Part shown: positions 31,851-46,200 of the stretch, in pieces
Position numbering within the stretch: position 1 is the stretch's first letter
How the letters are laid out: each line of letters begins with the position of its first letter
Source of the DNA: Bactericera cockerelli
Lineage: Eukaryota; Arthropoda; Insecta; Hemiptera; Triozidae
NCBI GenBank assembly: GCA_024516035.1
Contig: CM044961.1
Coordinates: 7,225,928 to 7,289,927 of the forward strand
Reading direction: 5' to 3'
DNA: 64,000 bases
Translations under genes and position numbers: made by a program
Notes under the pieces: generated by a model
Database searches by the model: none
Seen by the model: only the letters and a program-made list of their open reading frames with translations
Told to the model about the DNA's origin: nothing

Positions 31851-32639
31851 TTGATAAAATTATTTATGGATTGAATAAAAAAAAAACCATTTCCTTGTAC
31901 TTCAGCAAAATCTGATATTGAAGAAACAACTTAAACACTTTTTTCACCTTTTCAAATCCTTGCTTGTATTGTAATTAATTGCTGCTCATTAATGTGTCAT
32001 TCTTAATAATTTACTTCTATTGCTCATGAATCTATTATTATTACATTTTTTAAATCAATTAATATTTTTATTTTGACAACACAATACATGTTGTATACTT
32101 CCGTAGTACTTAAGTTGGAATTATAATTATAATAGGTATACTTCCACCTGACTGTGCTGTCCGGGCAAATTCTTCTGCTATAAAAATGGTACAATTATGG
32201 GTCAATCCAGGTCCCTAATGTTTAACAAGAGTACCTAAATTAAATAAAATTACTCTAAAAAATTCCACCCAAACGCTTGTGTTTGAAAAACTTCCTTAGC
32301 AGCGCACGGATCTGTTCAAATTAAAAATACTTAATAGTGTACCTCTTGGAAAAGAGGATAACATTCTTATTGGTTTATATTTTGCATTAAATAGGTGTGT
32401 TCACGTTGTGAAATATTCATTTATTCTATTTACTTGTTGAGTGTGAGTATAAAATAATATGTACATGTAATTATTATAAATTAAAAGCGATTTTTATTGC
32501 TATTATTTTTTGTTATTATTTAATTTACTTATAATACCTACTTACCCAACTTAAAAAAATGTTTCCGTACACTTGTGTTGACGCAGCACTTAAGTGGAAA
32601 GTATTTGTATCTCTTCTCGCTTCTCGCCCGTCAGATGGG

Positions 32640-33480
32640 AGTTACAATTACTAGGAATGGGAAGACTATAAAACTTAGACCAATAACAAAAATTACATCA
32701 AGAAAGGGCATATTTACAAAAGGTCATAGATTGTGACGAACAAGAATATGACCCTCTAAAGCAAATTATTAGATCAACATTAACCCAAAAAATTATTGGA
32801 AAATAACTAACAAGTGATGAGCATGATTTATTCATCACTCTAACAGTCAAACTTGGTGGATTAGCTATAATAAAGGACCCTACTTCCAATACAAATACTT
32901 TACATCAAATTTCCATGCATGCCAATGAAAGATTCATTGATGCCATTATCACAGGAGAAAATTTAAATACGTTGGAACATCAACACCATGCCACTCATAT
33001 ATTAGAGGAAGAACAACAGAAAATAAGAAAAAAAAAGAAAGTTTGAGTTCACAGAGTTATTTGAAAAACTAATTGAAAAATCAAAGAGAAGCATTAACAG
33101 AATAATAGAATCAAAAGCATCTCAATGGCTAACAATGATACCCACAGTAAAAAAGTTATTATATTTGTGTTAATCGCTTTCGTGATATCACAATGACTCA
33201 GACTCGCTTTACTAAATCTACGCTGAAACCAGGACTTGAACCACCGACCTCCAGGTGACAAGTCCGCCGCCTTATCGATCAAGCTACTGAGGTCGGTTGA
33301 TACCCACAGTATTAGATAGTACAGACCTGACAGCTTTACAATTTAAAGATGCTTTAGCCCTAAGATATGGACATGAGCCTTTGGGTTTACCGACAACATG
33401 TGATGAACGTCGAAAGTAAGGCTTTGATTTAAATCATGCTTTGAATGGCAAGAAAGGTGGTTTTATGAAGCAAGGACACG
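32640..33480 (+). pseudogene. Retroelement ORF relic with SINE insertion
   Basis: Broken frames read FITLTVKLGGLAIIKDPTS, later [20 protein letters not shown], then FDLNHALNGKKGGFMK. They resemble the part after the RT domain of insect/cnidarian RT elements (LPxRxGGLGI, HALxCKKGGF). Several stops are present. A SINE family A is inserted at 33150. Confidence 0.6.
33137..33311 (-). mobile_element. SINE family A with perfect target duplication
   Basis: GATACCCACAGTA occurs at 33137-33149 and 33299-33311 around an inverted family A SINE (33150-33298). This fixes the element's ends at the poly(T) side and at GAGGTCGGTT. Confidence 0.92.
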
Positions 33481-34141
33481 ATTAGCTTAAGATAAGATAG
33501 TAAGTAAGTCCTGGTATTGTTGAACCCTTAATGAAAATTGTCTGCTGGGTTGTCTTTTATGGCTATGAGATAAAATAAACTGGTGTGACATCACACAACT
33601 TTCCTTATACCACTCGAAAATAATTAAAATTCGGCTACTGATGACTCAAAACGGTAACAACGAAAAGTGAAAATCAAATTCGTAATCAATACTTTATAAA
33701 TTGGATTTAATAATTTTATTACATTATGTCACAACCCAAACTCGAATCTAAACTCGATAGTCTTGAGCCGAAAAATCCTAACCGCGCCGAGACTTGAACC
33801 CGTGACCCTTTCATTCAAATTACCCCTCTCACCCCTTTTACTGTACGCCTCAACCACTAAATATTTCTCCTTCCTTTGCGTAGTGCATAATCAATAATGG
33901 CCTTTACAAAGCGACAAGGGAGAGTGTAAACGCGTCCTAATCGGTAGGGAACACTTTTGCGTTTGTGATAAAAAAAAAAAAAAAAAATCAAAAAGTAAAC
34001 AAACAAGGCGCTGATAAATTTGAAGTTTAATTTTTTTAATGATTTTTGATGGAAGAAACCTCAAAAGTGTGGTGTAATTTGGACAAATTTCTTTGATTTT
34101 TTTAGTGATTAGACTGAAAAGAACCAGAAAAACAGTTCATC

Positions 34142-34221
34142 ATGGACTCAGGACCTGCATCGACAGAAATAATGATCATATCGGGTAATTCACACACCGA
34201 ATTGGCGACTCTGGTCGCTAG
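34142..34221 (+). CDS. PRPSAP: PRPSAP exon 1
   Basis: It starts ATGGAC after TTCATC and reads [20 protein letters not shown]. It ends AG at GTAAGT and joins to Ser. Confidence 0.85.
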
Positions 34222-37200
34222 GTAAGTTTATTGATTCAAGTGGTACCAGTCACTCAAGGATTATTTTCCACTGGTCCCCTCCTTACTAGACAATGTCAAG
34301 CCATCCTCATTACTGACTAGAGAAGAGTATAGAAAATGAATAAATCAATATTCCATTTTCTGTATATTGTATGATGGGTTTGAGCTATTTCATTATGTTT
34401 ACAGGAAAAAATAAAACGAGATTCTTGTCTGAGTTATATTTTTACTGATAATGACTGCAGTATTCTCTTCTTTCTAGTTCTATCCAGATTATCACCACAG
34501 ATAAGGAGTGATTTTCAAGAGCCAAATTCTTTGTTTGTAGCCTGTTGTATTTGAGAGCATCTTTGGTTTTCAAGTTATAATAGAAATCTGTAAAAATTAT
34601 CACCCCTTAATGTAACTATGTTTTTAAATGCAACTGACCTCAGTAGCTTGATAGGTAAGGCTGTGCACTTCTAAACTTTCTGCTTTGGATCCTAGCCTTG
34701 TTCAATTTTAATTGTTTGGGTTTCAGTTTTTGTGACATTACTCGGGTGATTGACACAATTATTTAAAATTCTTTTGTTTCTCTTCAAGAAAAGAAGTCTT
34801 ATTTTTTAGTTAGTGTATTTTCTTACCTTAATATGACAAAGAAAAGGAAATTTTTTTTACACCTGAACAAATTGCTAAAAGTTTAGTACCCCCACAGTCT
34901 GCTAGAACCAGGAGAAGTTGAATACCTGACCTGGACATCAACTATAAATTATTATTTAACACGTATGAGACGGGTCCTATTTTCTATAGTTTGTACGCTG
35001 GGACGGCTTCAAATTAGGGTATGTGTTCCAAATATGACAACAACAAAAAAAAGTTGGGACGGGCGAGTACAAAAATATATTAAAAATTGCATTATCTGTG
35101 CCCACCGGTGGGTCACATTACAAGGAAAATTGAAAAAAAACGTGACCCACCGGTGGGCATGCCGTCTCATACGTGTTAAAACTTTCAATTAATTATTATT
35201 ATTTGCTTTTCTTTCCAGCCGGTTAAGTATGAAGCTGGGAGGTTGCTCTGTGTATCACAAAACAAATAGAGAAACTATGGTTGAAATCAGTGACTCGGTG
35301 CGTGGGAAAGACATTTACATTATCCAGACAGGAACAAAGTAAGTGAATTATTTGTTGTTGTTTATCAAGGAAGTAATGGTACCATCACCAAGATATTTTC
35401 TGTTGAAAAATAAAAGTGGAAGGAAATTATATTGTAAGAAGTAAGATTTTATTTATTGTAGGTCTGGAAATTTTTATTTTCATTTGATAATTGAACTTAA
35501 ATTATAACAAAGCAAAGGAATAATAAATAAATTAATTGAAAAAAAAATATTTCTTTTTTGTTCAAGAAGTAATCATATTTTTTAAAAACTCTGATTGCTT
35601 GTATGATAAAAAAAACACATGATTATAATGCCCAATTAGGAGCAAAAAGTATCTATCTGATGTTACCAAATTCTCCACTAAATGAGAAAATTCAAGGTGA
35701 ATCCAAACAACTGGTTTGATGCTATAATCATGAAACAATTCCTTTTTTCGCCTTAAAATCTCCATCTGGTTTGTTGGTCAGCTATTATTTGGTGTAAAAT
35801 TGGTTTTTTTTAAATAATTAAAATGAATTTTTCTCTCAGGGATGTTAACAACAATATCATGGAACTCTTGATCATGGCATATGCTTGCAAAACTTCTTCA
35901 GCAAAAAGTATTGTTGGTGTCATACCTTACCTGCCATACAGTAAACAATGTAAGTAATTTATTTGATATGTACTTTTTGCTTTTTCTGGTACCTATACCA
36001 AAGCATAATAGAAATTAAATAGCTTTTTTGATCTCCCAATGCACTAAGAGTTTATTGGTAAAGTATTATTGGTTCTGTCTAAAATATCTTGTCTTTTTTT
36101 GAAAAAGATGATGAGAATTACACAAAATACTTTTAAATGTTTAATTGATCGAGTATTCTCCGTAAAATGAAGGGTAAATGAGTCTCCTGTGAAGAAGTAT
36201 TCCCTCAAGCCTATTTTTTCAACTTCATTACCTCTAATCTAATATTAATTAAACATTTAATGCACAGGTAAAATGCGGAAGCGTGGCTGTATTGTGTCTA
36301 AACTCCTAGCAAAGATGATGTGTACATCAGGTCTCAAGCATATCATTACAATGGACCTGCATCAGAAAGAGATACAGGGCTTCTTTGATTGCCCAGTTGA
36401 TAACCTGAGAGCCTCCCCGTTCCTGCTGCAGTATATTCAAGATAGTGTAAGTGATAGAGACTATACATTTTTTTTTTTTTGTTATCATATTTGTGTTAAT
36501 CACTTTCGTAATGTCACAACTACTCTCACCAGCTCCACTAAATCTACGCTGAAACCGGGACTTGAACCACCGACCTCCAGGTTACAAGTCCGCCGCCTTA
36601 TCGATCAAGCTACTGAGGTCGGTTATCTGAGCGCACGGCAGTGCGCCAGGCCAAGTTCCAGCAAGCACGGCAGTGTATTATAACTATACATAATAACATC
36701 ACTTCAATTATAGTGCACAATTAGGACTAATGAGTATTATAAATAAGCCCAATACAATATTCTAGAAATAAGCCCAATCCGTATTATTGTATTATGTGGT
36801 CAACATCTCAAATGGGAGGATAGTTTGTCATGGCTGGGTTTTGAACCTACTACCTCTGGATTAACAGACTGATGGCTTGACCTCTGAACTATTGGGACTG
36901 ACCAATTCTCCATTAAGTTTGTTGTATTTGGTTCTATAACAAATGTACTGCCCATTGAATATAATTATAATGTACAAAAGATAAAAATGATGATGATTTA
37001 ACACTTACATGACTGGTGGTCCCATTGATGGGACAGCTATGTTACAAATACATGGTCAAATATCCCTAATCCCACAATGACACACATCTTAAATAGTGTC
37101 TATTGTGTATGTGTTAAATCAAGAGATAACAAACAAGAGCACAAAGAAAAAAGAAAGATTGACTTAAAATAATTCATCAATTTGTATTATTCAATGATTG

Positions 37201-40200
37201 TTTCCAAAATGTTGAATAAGATTTTCCTCACACGGCTTTTAGTTTTCCCTACTTGCACATTCACATTTTTTGACAGTCTGAACAAAAAGAAGTTAAAAAC
37301 ACACTTTTCTTTTCCTTTCAGATTCCTGACTATCGTAATGCAGTCATAGTAGCCAAGAACCCTGGTGCTGCTAAAAAAGCCACCTCCTATGCTGAGAGAT
37401 TACGTCTCGGCATTGCTGTGATACATGGAGAACAGAAAGAGAGTGAGGCTGATGAGGTACGTGAGGACAACTGAGTACATGCTGTGAGGACAATTTAGGA
37501 AATATTGAGAGTGAAAAATTAGGAATATTAATGCTTATGAGCGAGAGACAATGTCTTAATGCTGTGATGAACAAAAATCAGAGAGAAGTTACAATACACA
37601 TTAAAAATCTCAGTTAAAAAACGTCGAGTGAGTTTAGGACTTGGTGGATGACCTCAGGTTCAAACCCTAGTGCTCTATTGACGCAACGCAGGCTGGATAT
37701 GTTCTGAGACACTCCTGTTTATACTGATTAAAATAGAGAGGTTAGTTGATGGCATGGCTATTACCTGCTGATGAGAGCAGATAAGCTCGAAACAGCTGTC
37801 CAGGTATGTTCTGATATTTATGTACATCTATTTATTTATTTATTTTTTATTTATTTAGAAACTCTTTATTAGCAGAACATATATACAGACAATGGTAAAA
37901 ATTAAATATAAAATTGATAGTATTAATAATATAAACAAGAAAAAAATAAATAAAATATATACATATGTCCTAACTAAAGGGCGGGGTTATTGCCTATAAC
38001 CTAGTACAACTTCTCACTTTTCTGTTTATACTGATACTGAATTTTTGTCATTTCAGGTGGATGGGCGAGCCTCCCCCCCGAACCCCCCCGTTCTCCCCCC
38101 CTCGCGTACCATGGAGATGGATGTGGGCGTGCCCCAGCACCCGGCCAAGGAGAAGCCGCCCATCAGTGTCGTGGGTGATGTGGGGGGCCGGGTGGCTATC
38201 ATGGTGGTGAGTTGGATCTTTATTCTTATCCTTTATGTATCCTTTATTCTTATTCTTTATTTATCCCATAAAATACGAGTATATAAGACCTGTTTGACTG
38301 CTGGAGTAAAGGGACTTTTCAGTCTTACCTCGGCAGTATAAACAAGGTATATTCTATTCTATTCTATTTATTCATCTTTTTTTTTTAATTCTAGTCATAA
38401 GTGTTATTATTGTTGTTTTTGTTTTTTTTTTTTTGTATTTTTTTTTTGATTTTGTTGTAAAAATGGGCTTAACTCGTAAACTTGTAAAAAAAAAAAAAAA
38501 AAAAAAAAAATCATAGGGTGGCTATCATGGTGGTGAGTTGTACCTTTATTCATCATCATCATAATAATAATAATAATAATATCGTCTTATTTATACTGCC
38601 CGATTAGGACTATTAAAGTCCCATTCTTCTAGCAGTAAGTCTAAGACATATTATTATGTGGTAAAAATCCCAAATGGGAGGATAAATTGTCATGTCCCGG
38701 CTGGGTTTCGAACCCACGACCTCTGGAATCTCTGGATTCACAGAGTACCGCCTTTACCACTGAGCTACTGGGACAGACGTGGCGTTATCGTGAACGATCA
38801 TAGCCAGACAGTGGAGGACTGGAGGAATGACTCATCACTTCTACCACTGTCTTTACAAGGAGGCTAATACATAATTGACAAGGGCCCCCAGAACCAAGCC
38901 AATGCTGGTCTACTCCCTGTTTATAGTCTCCCAGCCAGACTGCTGGTCTACTTGCTGTTTATAGTCCCCCAGCCAGACTGCTGGTCTACTCGCTGTTACA
39001 GTCCCCCAGCCAGACTGCTGGTCTACTCCCTGTTTATAGTCCCCCAGCCAGATTATCTTTATTACTTCCAATAATTTCTAATACTAGAAATCTAAAGTAT
39101 TGTGTACTTTTTTTCTTTTCTTTTTTGATAACACGTTGATATTCGGTCAAAATTTCCTTTAGTTTCTCCATGTTTCAGTCACCCTTTGAATGATGACTCC
39201 TCAATCTTTTGAGGGCACGAATAGCTCAGTGGTCAAGCACTCGCTTGCCATGTAGAAAGTCCCGGGTGCGAACCCCTGCGCCGACAAAAAATTGTATTCA
39301 AAATTTGGTTACAGTTGTTTGTAAGGGGTTGGTTACATAATTTGGTTACAATTGCGCACCTTCCGGTGAGCTCATAGTGACCCAGCGCCTAAATGGAAAG
39401 TACTGTGTCACTCCTCGCCCATCAGAGGGGAGGCACACTACGGTATGGGCAAGCTACAGCATAGACCACAAGCGTCTACAGTAGCTCCTGTTTCATGGCT
39501 ACGAAATAAAAAAAGGCTGTGAAACACCACTCATCTTATAATAAAAATAAAAAAATGTCATCCTAAGAATCATGAAACATGGAGGACAGGCACTGTCACC
39601 CTTATCAGGGTGACAAAGATACAAACGTGTTAAACAAAGTTATCGCCAAACAAACTTGAAGGGTGGTAACAATGCCTAGGACATTTTCCACCATGTTCAA
39701 GATAATACCTTTTTTGTAATTTACACACCTAGATGACACTTTGTTTTGACTGTGACAGTAAAAGGTCCATTGCAAATATTGAGCACAGCAAAGCTTTCAT
39801 TTCGCAATCTTTATTTTGTAGCCATGAAACAACAGTAGATACTTGTGTTCGGTGTTGTAGCTTGCTCATCCCATAGTATGCCTACCCTCTGTAGCATATA
39901 CAGGGTGGGGCAAAAGTCTGGAAACCCCTGAATAACTTTCGAATGGCTTCTTCGGTAAAATTAAAATTTTGTACGGTAAATCGGGCTAATAAGACCTTCT
40001 TTTAGAGTCGGGTCGATTTTTGTTTCCGGCCCCCATGTCGGGGCCAGGGGGGCCAACTTCATTTTTTTAAATACGAACCCCCACCTTGCAATACATTTTT
40101 GAAAAGGTCTTTAAATAACAAATCCATTGGTGCAAATTTTATTTATTTAATAATAACTGTTTGCAAATGGCGTCCAACTTTGTGTATGCAGTAAAGTCTG

Positions 40201-43200
40201 GAAACCCCTGAATGTCTTTCGAAAGGGCTTTCTCAGTAAATTTAAAACTGTGCACGGTAAGTCGGGGTAATTAGACCTTTCCAAAATTATAACGCAAGGT
40301 GGGGTTTTGTATTTAAAAAAATGAAGTTGGCCTCCCTGGCCCCGACATGGGGGTCGGTAAAAAAAATTGGTCCCATTCTAATATAAGGTCTAATTACCAA
40401 GGATTACCGTACACAATTTTAAATTTACTGAGAAAGCCCTTTCGAAAGATATTCAGGGGTTTCCAGACTTTACTGCATACACAAAGTTGGACGCCATTTG
40501 CAAACAGTTAATATTAAATAAATAAAATTTAAACCAATGTATTTGTTATTTAAAGACCTTTTCAAAAGTGTATCGCAAGGTGGGGGTTCGAATTTAAAAA
40601 AATGAAGTTGGTCCCCCTGGCCCCCACATGGGGGCAGGTAACAAAAATCGACCCGACTCTAAAAGAAGGTCTTATTAGTCCGGTTTACCTTACAAAATTT
40701 TAATTTTACCGAAGAAGCCATTCGAAAGATATTCAGGGGTTTCCAGACTTTTGCCCCACCCTGTATACTAAGTATATAAGCAATTTGATGTTGCTAGATT
40801 TTAGTCTAGCTTAAATTTCGGGGCGCGGCACCTGTCGAGACTTATCTGCTATGCCTACCCTCTGATGGGTTGGGATGTCACAGTAAAATTGTGATTAACA
40901 CAAATATGATATCTTTTTTTTTACTCGCCAGGATGACATGGTGGATGATGTACACAGCTTTGTGGCAGCGGCGGAAGTACTGAAGGATCGGGGAGCCTAC
41001 AAGATATACGTGCTGGCTACTCACGGGCTACTCAGTTCTGACGCCCCCCAGCTAATAGAAGAATCACCCATTGATGAGGTAAGTTTTTTAGTTATGGTGA
41101 AGTTATCGTATTTGTGTCACTTTTGTGATATCACAACTAGTCAAAGTCGCTTTACCATGCTTTATTTTGAGATCAGAAAATACCTCTCACAAAAGATAAT
41201 TTTTATAGAATGGACATAACTTTTTTTAAATAAAAAAGTTATGTCCATTCTATAAAAAAAGAGTTACTAGTGCATCAGTGTAAACATGTAGTGTGAATTT
41301 CGCGTCAATATAACTTTAGATAAATAAAAATATAAGATCTACCTTACTAATAACATCATATCAAAAAAAAAAAAAAAATATATTTATTTTTTAAAATTAC
41401 ATTTATAAATAGTATTTTTATTATTCCTATTCAATAAAAAAATTAATCAACAAAAATATATCGTAATACGTGAACTCATAACCAGTGCAACTATATCTAT
41501 GTAATAATGTTATAATGTGTACTATATCTATGTAATATCAAGTTCATACTATCCAAGTAACATTCCACAGTCAATGACAATACGCATCAGCATTATTTGC
41601 AATATAACACCAGCAGTGAGCAGTGATAGTGAACAGTCTCTAGTCTGGATAATGTAAACAATGCACTTCAGTCAGCACAAAACTTGAATAACCAGTATAA
41701 TCAAATAGAGTGGTCGTTCTGCTAAACGCCAAGAATACAAAATAGGCACCTGCATACAAAATAAGCAACCTACGTAAACAAGTTAATTCCAACGATTTAA
41801 ACCTAGATTTTCCTCCGGAAAAATGAACAACGATTACTCGACCTATTCAAGACCAATGACAAGAAGCCTTGATAAGAAGAACACGCGAAGTACGAGTTCC
41901 AAGGTAAACTACACCAATGATGACCTGGTAATTATAGAAGAGTTCAATAAAACAATAGAATCTATACCATCACAACACTTGAAAAATAAATTGACTGATC
42001 TCAGAAGTCTCTTCCAAACTAACACAATAAACAAACAACAAGACTTGGAAAAATCTGAAGAAACTCTGAATGAACTCCAACCACAAATTTTTTCTATGAA
42101 AACTGAAATCGCATCAATAAAAACAAAACTGAAAAACACACAAGATGAGAAAGCAAAATTAATAAATGAGAACGAAGAACAGTTATCAAACATATCTCAA
42201 GAAAATGTAAACCACAAAATCACAATAGAATCACTACAAAAACAAATACACTGTTTAAAAAGACTTATTGAAGAAAAAGATGACATTATCAAAGAGCAAA
42301 ATCAAGAAACGGCTGGACACACACTCACAATTGGAACAATGAAGAAAACCATAGAAAAACTAACTCGTAAAAACACACTGGTCAATTACTACCAAACAAC
42401 AAAATACAATAGCTCTTTTGATGTAAGCAGCTTTATTGATCACGAAAACCAATTAACTGAATATTACAATAATGAAGAAAGAAGTGAGAATAAACAAAAT
42501 CATTCAAACTCAGATATTTTCAATAGCCATGATATCACTCACTCTAGTGAAACTAAAACTTGCCAAGGAGCTGAAGGAAAACAAGAACAAACCACAAACT
42601 CCAAGAATAAATCACAACAAAGGATAATTAATACTACAAATACAAATGAAACGGAAACTCACGATGATGATGGTGATGATGATGATGATGATAACGACGA
42701 CAAAATAAGCAACAAAAACCAAAGTGAAATAAAACTCAATCATGAACATAATCACATTGAAGAACTCAATATTTCACCAGTATCACCTATTCAATCAAGC
42801 TACAATAATTACATAAGTCCTAACATTGAAATAATTAATGATAAACCACTCCAAAAAGAACTCGAAAACCTATGTATAATCAACAAAAATAAAATAAAAA
42901 CAAGAAACACGCAAAACATGCCTTTAGACTATAATCTCATTGAAAAAATCCCAGAAAATGATGAAGACAAGTCAGCCACAAACCAAAAAGAATCACAAAA
43001 ACACATCTCCAAAATACAGGAACAACTATCATTACATTCGCTACAGATCAATGAAATACTCGAATACATAAAACATTCCAAAGGAAACTGGTCAAATCTA
43101 ATTCACCATGAAGAAATCAATATAAAAGACCAGGAGACCAAAGGAGACAAGTAAATCTGCTATCTCATAGGAGACTTTCATCTCAAGGACATCAAAAAAG

Positions 43201-46200
43201 AACTACTGAAAAACTCAAAAATTTCCGAAACATACAACCTTCATACAGAAATTCAACCGGAATGCATCCTAAATGAAATAGTAAAACTAATTCCAACTAA
43301 CTTAACGAAAGACGACAGAGTAATAATATCCGGAGGTACAAATGACTTGTACTTAACCAAAGCCGAAGATGCAATCACAAATCTAAGAATATTAGTGAAA
43401 CAACCATGTCCAGTAATAATACTATCGATTCCACCTCAAAATTGTCTCCTTACTAACAAAGACATCACAAAACTCAATACCAAAATACGACATGGATTAG
43501 AATCAATTTCAAATTGTCATTTTATAAACGTGCAAAAATTCATTAAAATGAAAGATATAAATGAAAATGGCAAGACTCTTGGAGATACAGCAAAAAAATG
43601 GCTTGGAAGTAAAATAACAAAAACATTAGATTACATTCATAAACAAAAAAGTAGACCCCAAGCATTACAAAATCCAAGAATTGCTCTTAATAAAAATAGC
43701 AATCAAAATATGCATGTAAAATGGCAACAACAAACTAAAAAACAGATACATGATAAAACACGAAATCAGCAACAGCAGGAACATCACCAATGGCAGCAGC
43801 AACAGGAGCACCAAGAACGAAAACAACAGCAGCACCAACAACAACAACAGCAGCAGTGGCATCAGCAGCACCAGCAGCAACTACAACAGCAGCGGCAGTG
43901 GCATCAGCAGCAACAGCAGCACCACCACCAGCAGCACCAGCAGCAGCAGCAGCAGCAACACCAACAGCACCAACAACAAAAACAACAGCAGCACCAACAA
44001 CAAAAACAACAGCAGCACCAACAACAACAGCAGCAGTGGCATCAGCAGCAACAGCAGCAGCAACAGCAGCAGCACCAGCACCAACAGCAGCAGTGGCATC
44101 AGCAGCAGCAGCAGCACCAGCACCAATACCAGCAGCAGCAGCAACACCACCACCGCCAACAACAACAGTACCCACAAGAAAGACCCTTGAATCATGTTCA
44201 TCACACCTACTCAAATGATCTTCAATATCTAAGAAGCAATATCACTCCCACTCAACAACAAGCACCAAATGCACAAGCTCCAGAAATTTTACTCTACTCT
44301 GATCCCCCATCTCCTTGCGATAAATCTCACACAACCACTATTCAACAAAACCACATGCCGAGATCATCTCATAGTCATGTTGTACCAGCGCAGCCACACT
44401 CGTATCACCATCAATACCAACCTGACCCATATTTTTTTCATCATGCCGCAACCCCAGTCACATGGATATAACGCATCCAGGGCAACACATTTTTCCCAAA
44501 ATTCAAACCATACACCAGAAGAACAGAACTCCTAAAGGATTTACATTCATTCCAACAGTAAAAAATACGAAAAGAAAACAACACAATGGACAGTTAGGTG
44601 TCAATAGGAAGAACCTAGTAACTATAAATATTATAGGTAGTCAAAATACTTCCAAACAAAACAATGAATCTAAAAACATTACCATTTTTTATCAAAATGT
44701 AAGGGGTTTGCGAACAAAGACAAAAACCGTTTTTCTAAATACGTTAATTCAGGATTATGACATAATATGTCTAAGTGAAACTTGGTTATCCGATGACATA
44801 AATGATGGAGAACTTTTCAATATTAAATATCAAGTAGTGAGACAAGACCGTGATCCTAGAATCACCGGTAAAATAGAGGCGGTGGAATTTTAATAGCCCT
44901 AAAGTCAAACTTTCTGTTTGAAAAATATGAAGATTTTTGTACAATGAGTACAGAATTTGAAAATATTTGGATCAAAATTTCACAACCTTTTAAAATGAAC
45001 TTATGTGTCATTTATTTTCCTCCACCAATGAAATTAGAACACTTGAAAAGTTTTTCTAAATTAATTGATAGTCATAAAGTTGACCCTAATATGAAAACTC
45101 TCATAGTAGGTTACTTCAACATTAATGAAATTAACTGTAGTCAAACCGATCTCCTGAAAAGTAAAAATAAATGTTGTATAGAACTAAATAAATTATTGAA
45201 CGTAAATAATCTCACAAGTATTAATAACATTCAGAATAAATTAGGTAAAACACTAGATCTTGTACTCTGTGAAAAAACAATAATAAATAAATTACAAATA
45301 GATCAAGAAATAGGTATAGTAGATCCTGATCCATATCACCCACCTATCAAAATCACATTACATAAACCAAATTTGAGTCTAAAAAAGAACTTGATTCCCA
45401 AGCGCAATTACAATATAAACAAAGCAAACTGGATAAATATACAAGAAGATTACCTTAAAATAAATTGGTACAAATTATATGAAACAAATAACACTGAAGA
45501 AATATTCCAAATTTTCTATGAGCAATTATACACTATCCTTAACAAACATATACCACAACAAAAAACACATAAAATACAATATCCACAATGGTGGTCTAAA
45601 TACACAATAAAACTATACAAAAAACAGAAGAGAGATAAACGAAAACTAGTATTTACAAAAAAACACGAAGACAGAAAAGCACAAACGTTAAAATCATTCC
45701 GAACAAGCGTACAAAAAGAATACGAAAAATACATACAAAACACAGTCAAAGACTTAAAGAAGGACCCCAAAAAGTTTTGGAATTATATTAAAAGCAAGAG
45801 AAAGTTTTACACTCCAAGGTCTTTTATAATAGATGACGCACTCACATCGGATGAAACAGCAATAGCTGATGGATTTGCGAAGTATTTTGGTTTTGTTTAT
45901 CAAAGAATAAATACTCATTACGCACAAACAGGACACACAGTCTCAACATCAAATGTACATATCCATATATCAAATGTTACTAATAAAGAAATCCAACAAT
46001 CAATAAAAAATTTACCAACAAATAAAGGACCTGGACCAGACCATATACACCCCAAAATAATAAAAAATATGCAAAAAATCATAACACCCGAACTAAAATT
46101 ATTTATTCAATACATCAATAAAAAATTGTTCCTTCCCCAAAATACTGAAAACATCTATTATAACACCTGTGACCAAAACAGGTAATTTGCAAATGATGCA

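Larger units (their letters stand above)
31851..34141 (+). other. Intergenic MANBA-PRPSAP
   Basis: It is AT-rich. Apart from the retroelement relic at 32640-33480 I see no gene. A short tRNA-like segment lies at about 33770-33860 (CCGAGACTTGAACCCGTGAC, inverted). Confidence 0.6.

Noticed and set aside
43665..44218. Several long ORFs on both strands over the CAG tract (Ala-, Ser-, Leu- or Val-rich)
   Set aside because: They are other-frame readings of the same triplet repeat; only the Gln frame continues the LINE ORF1.
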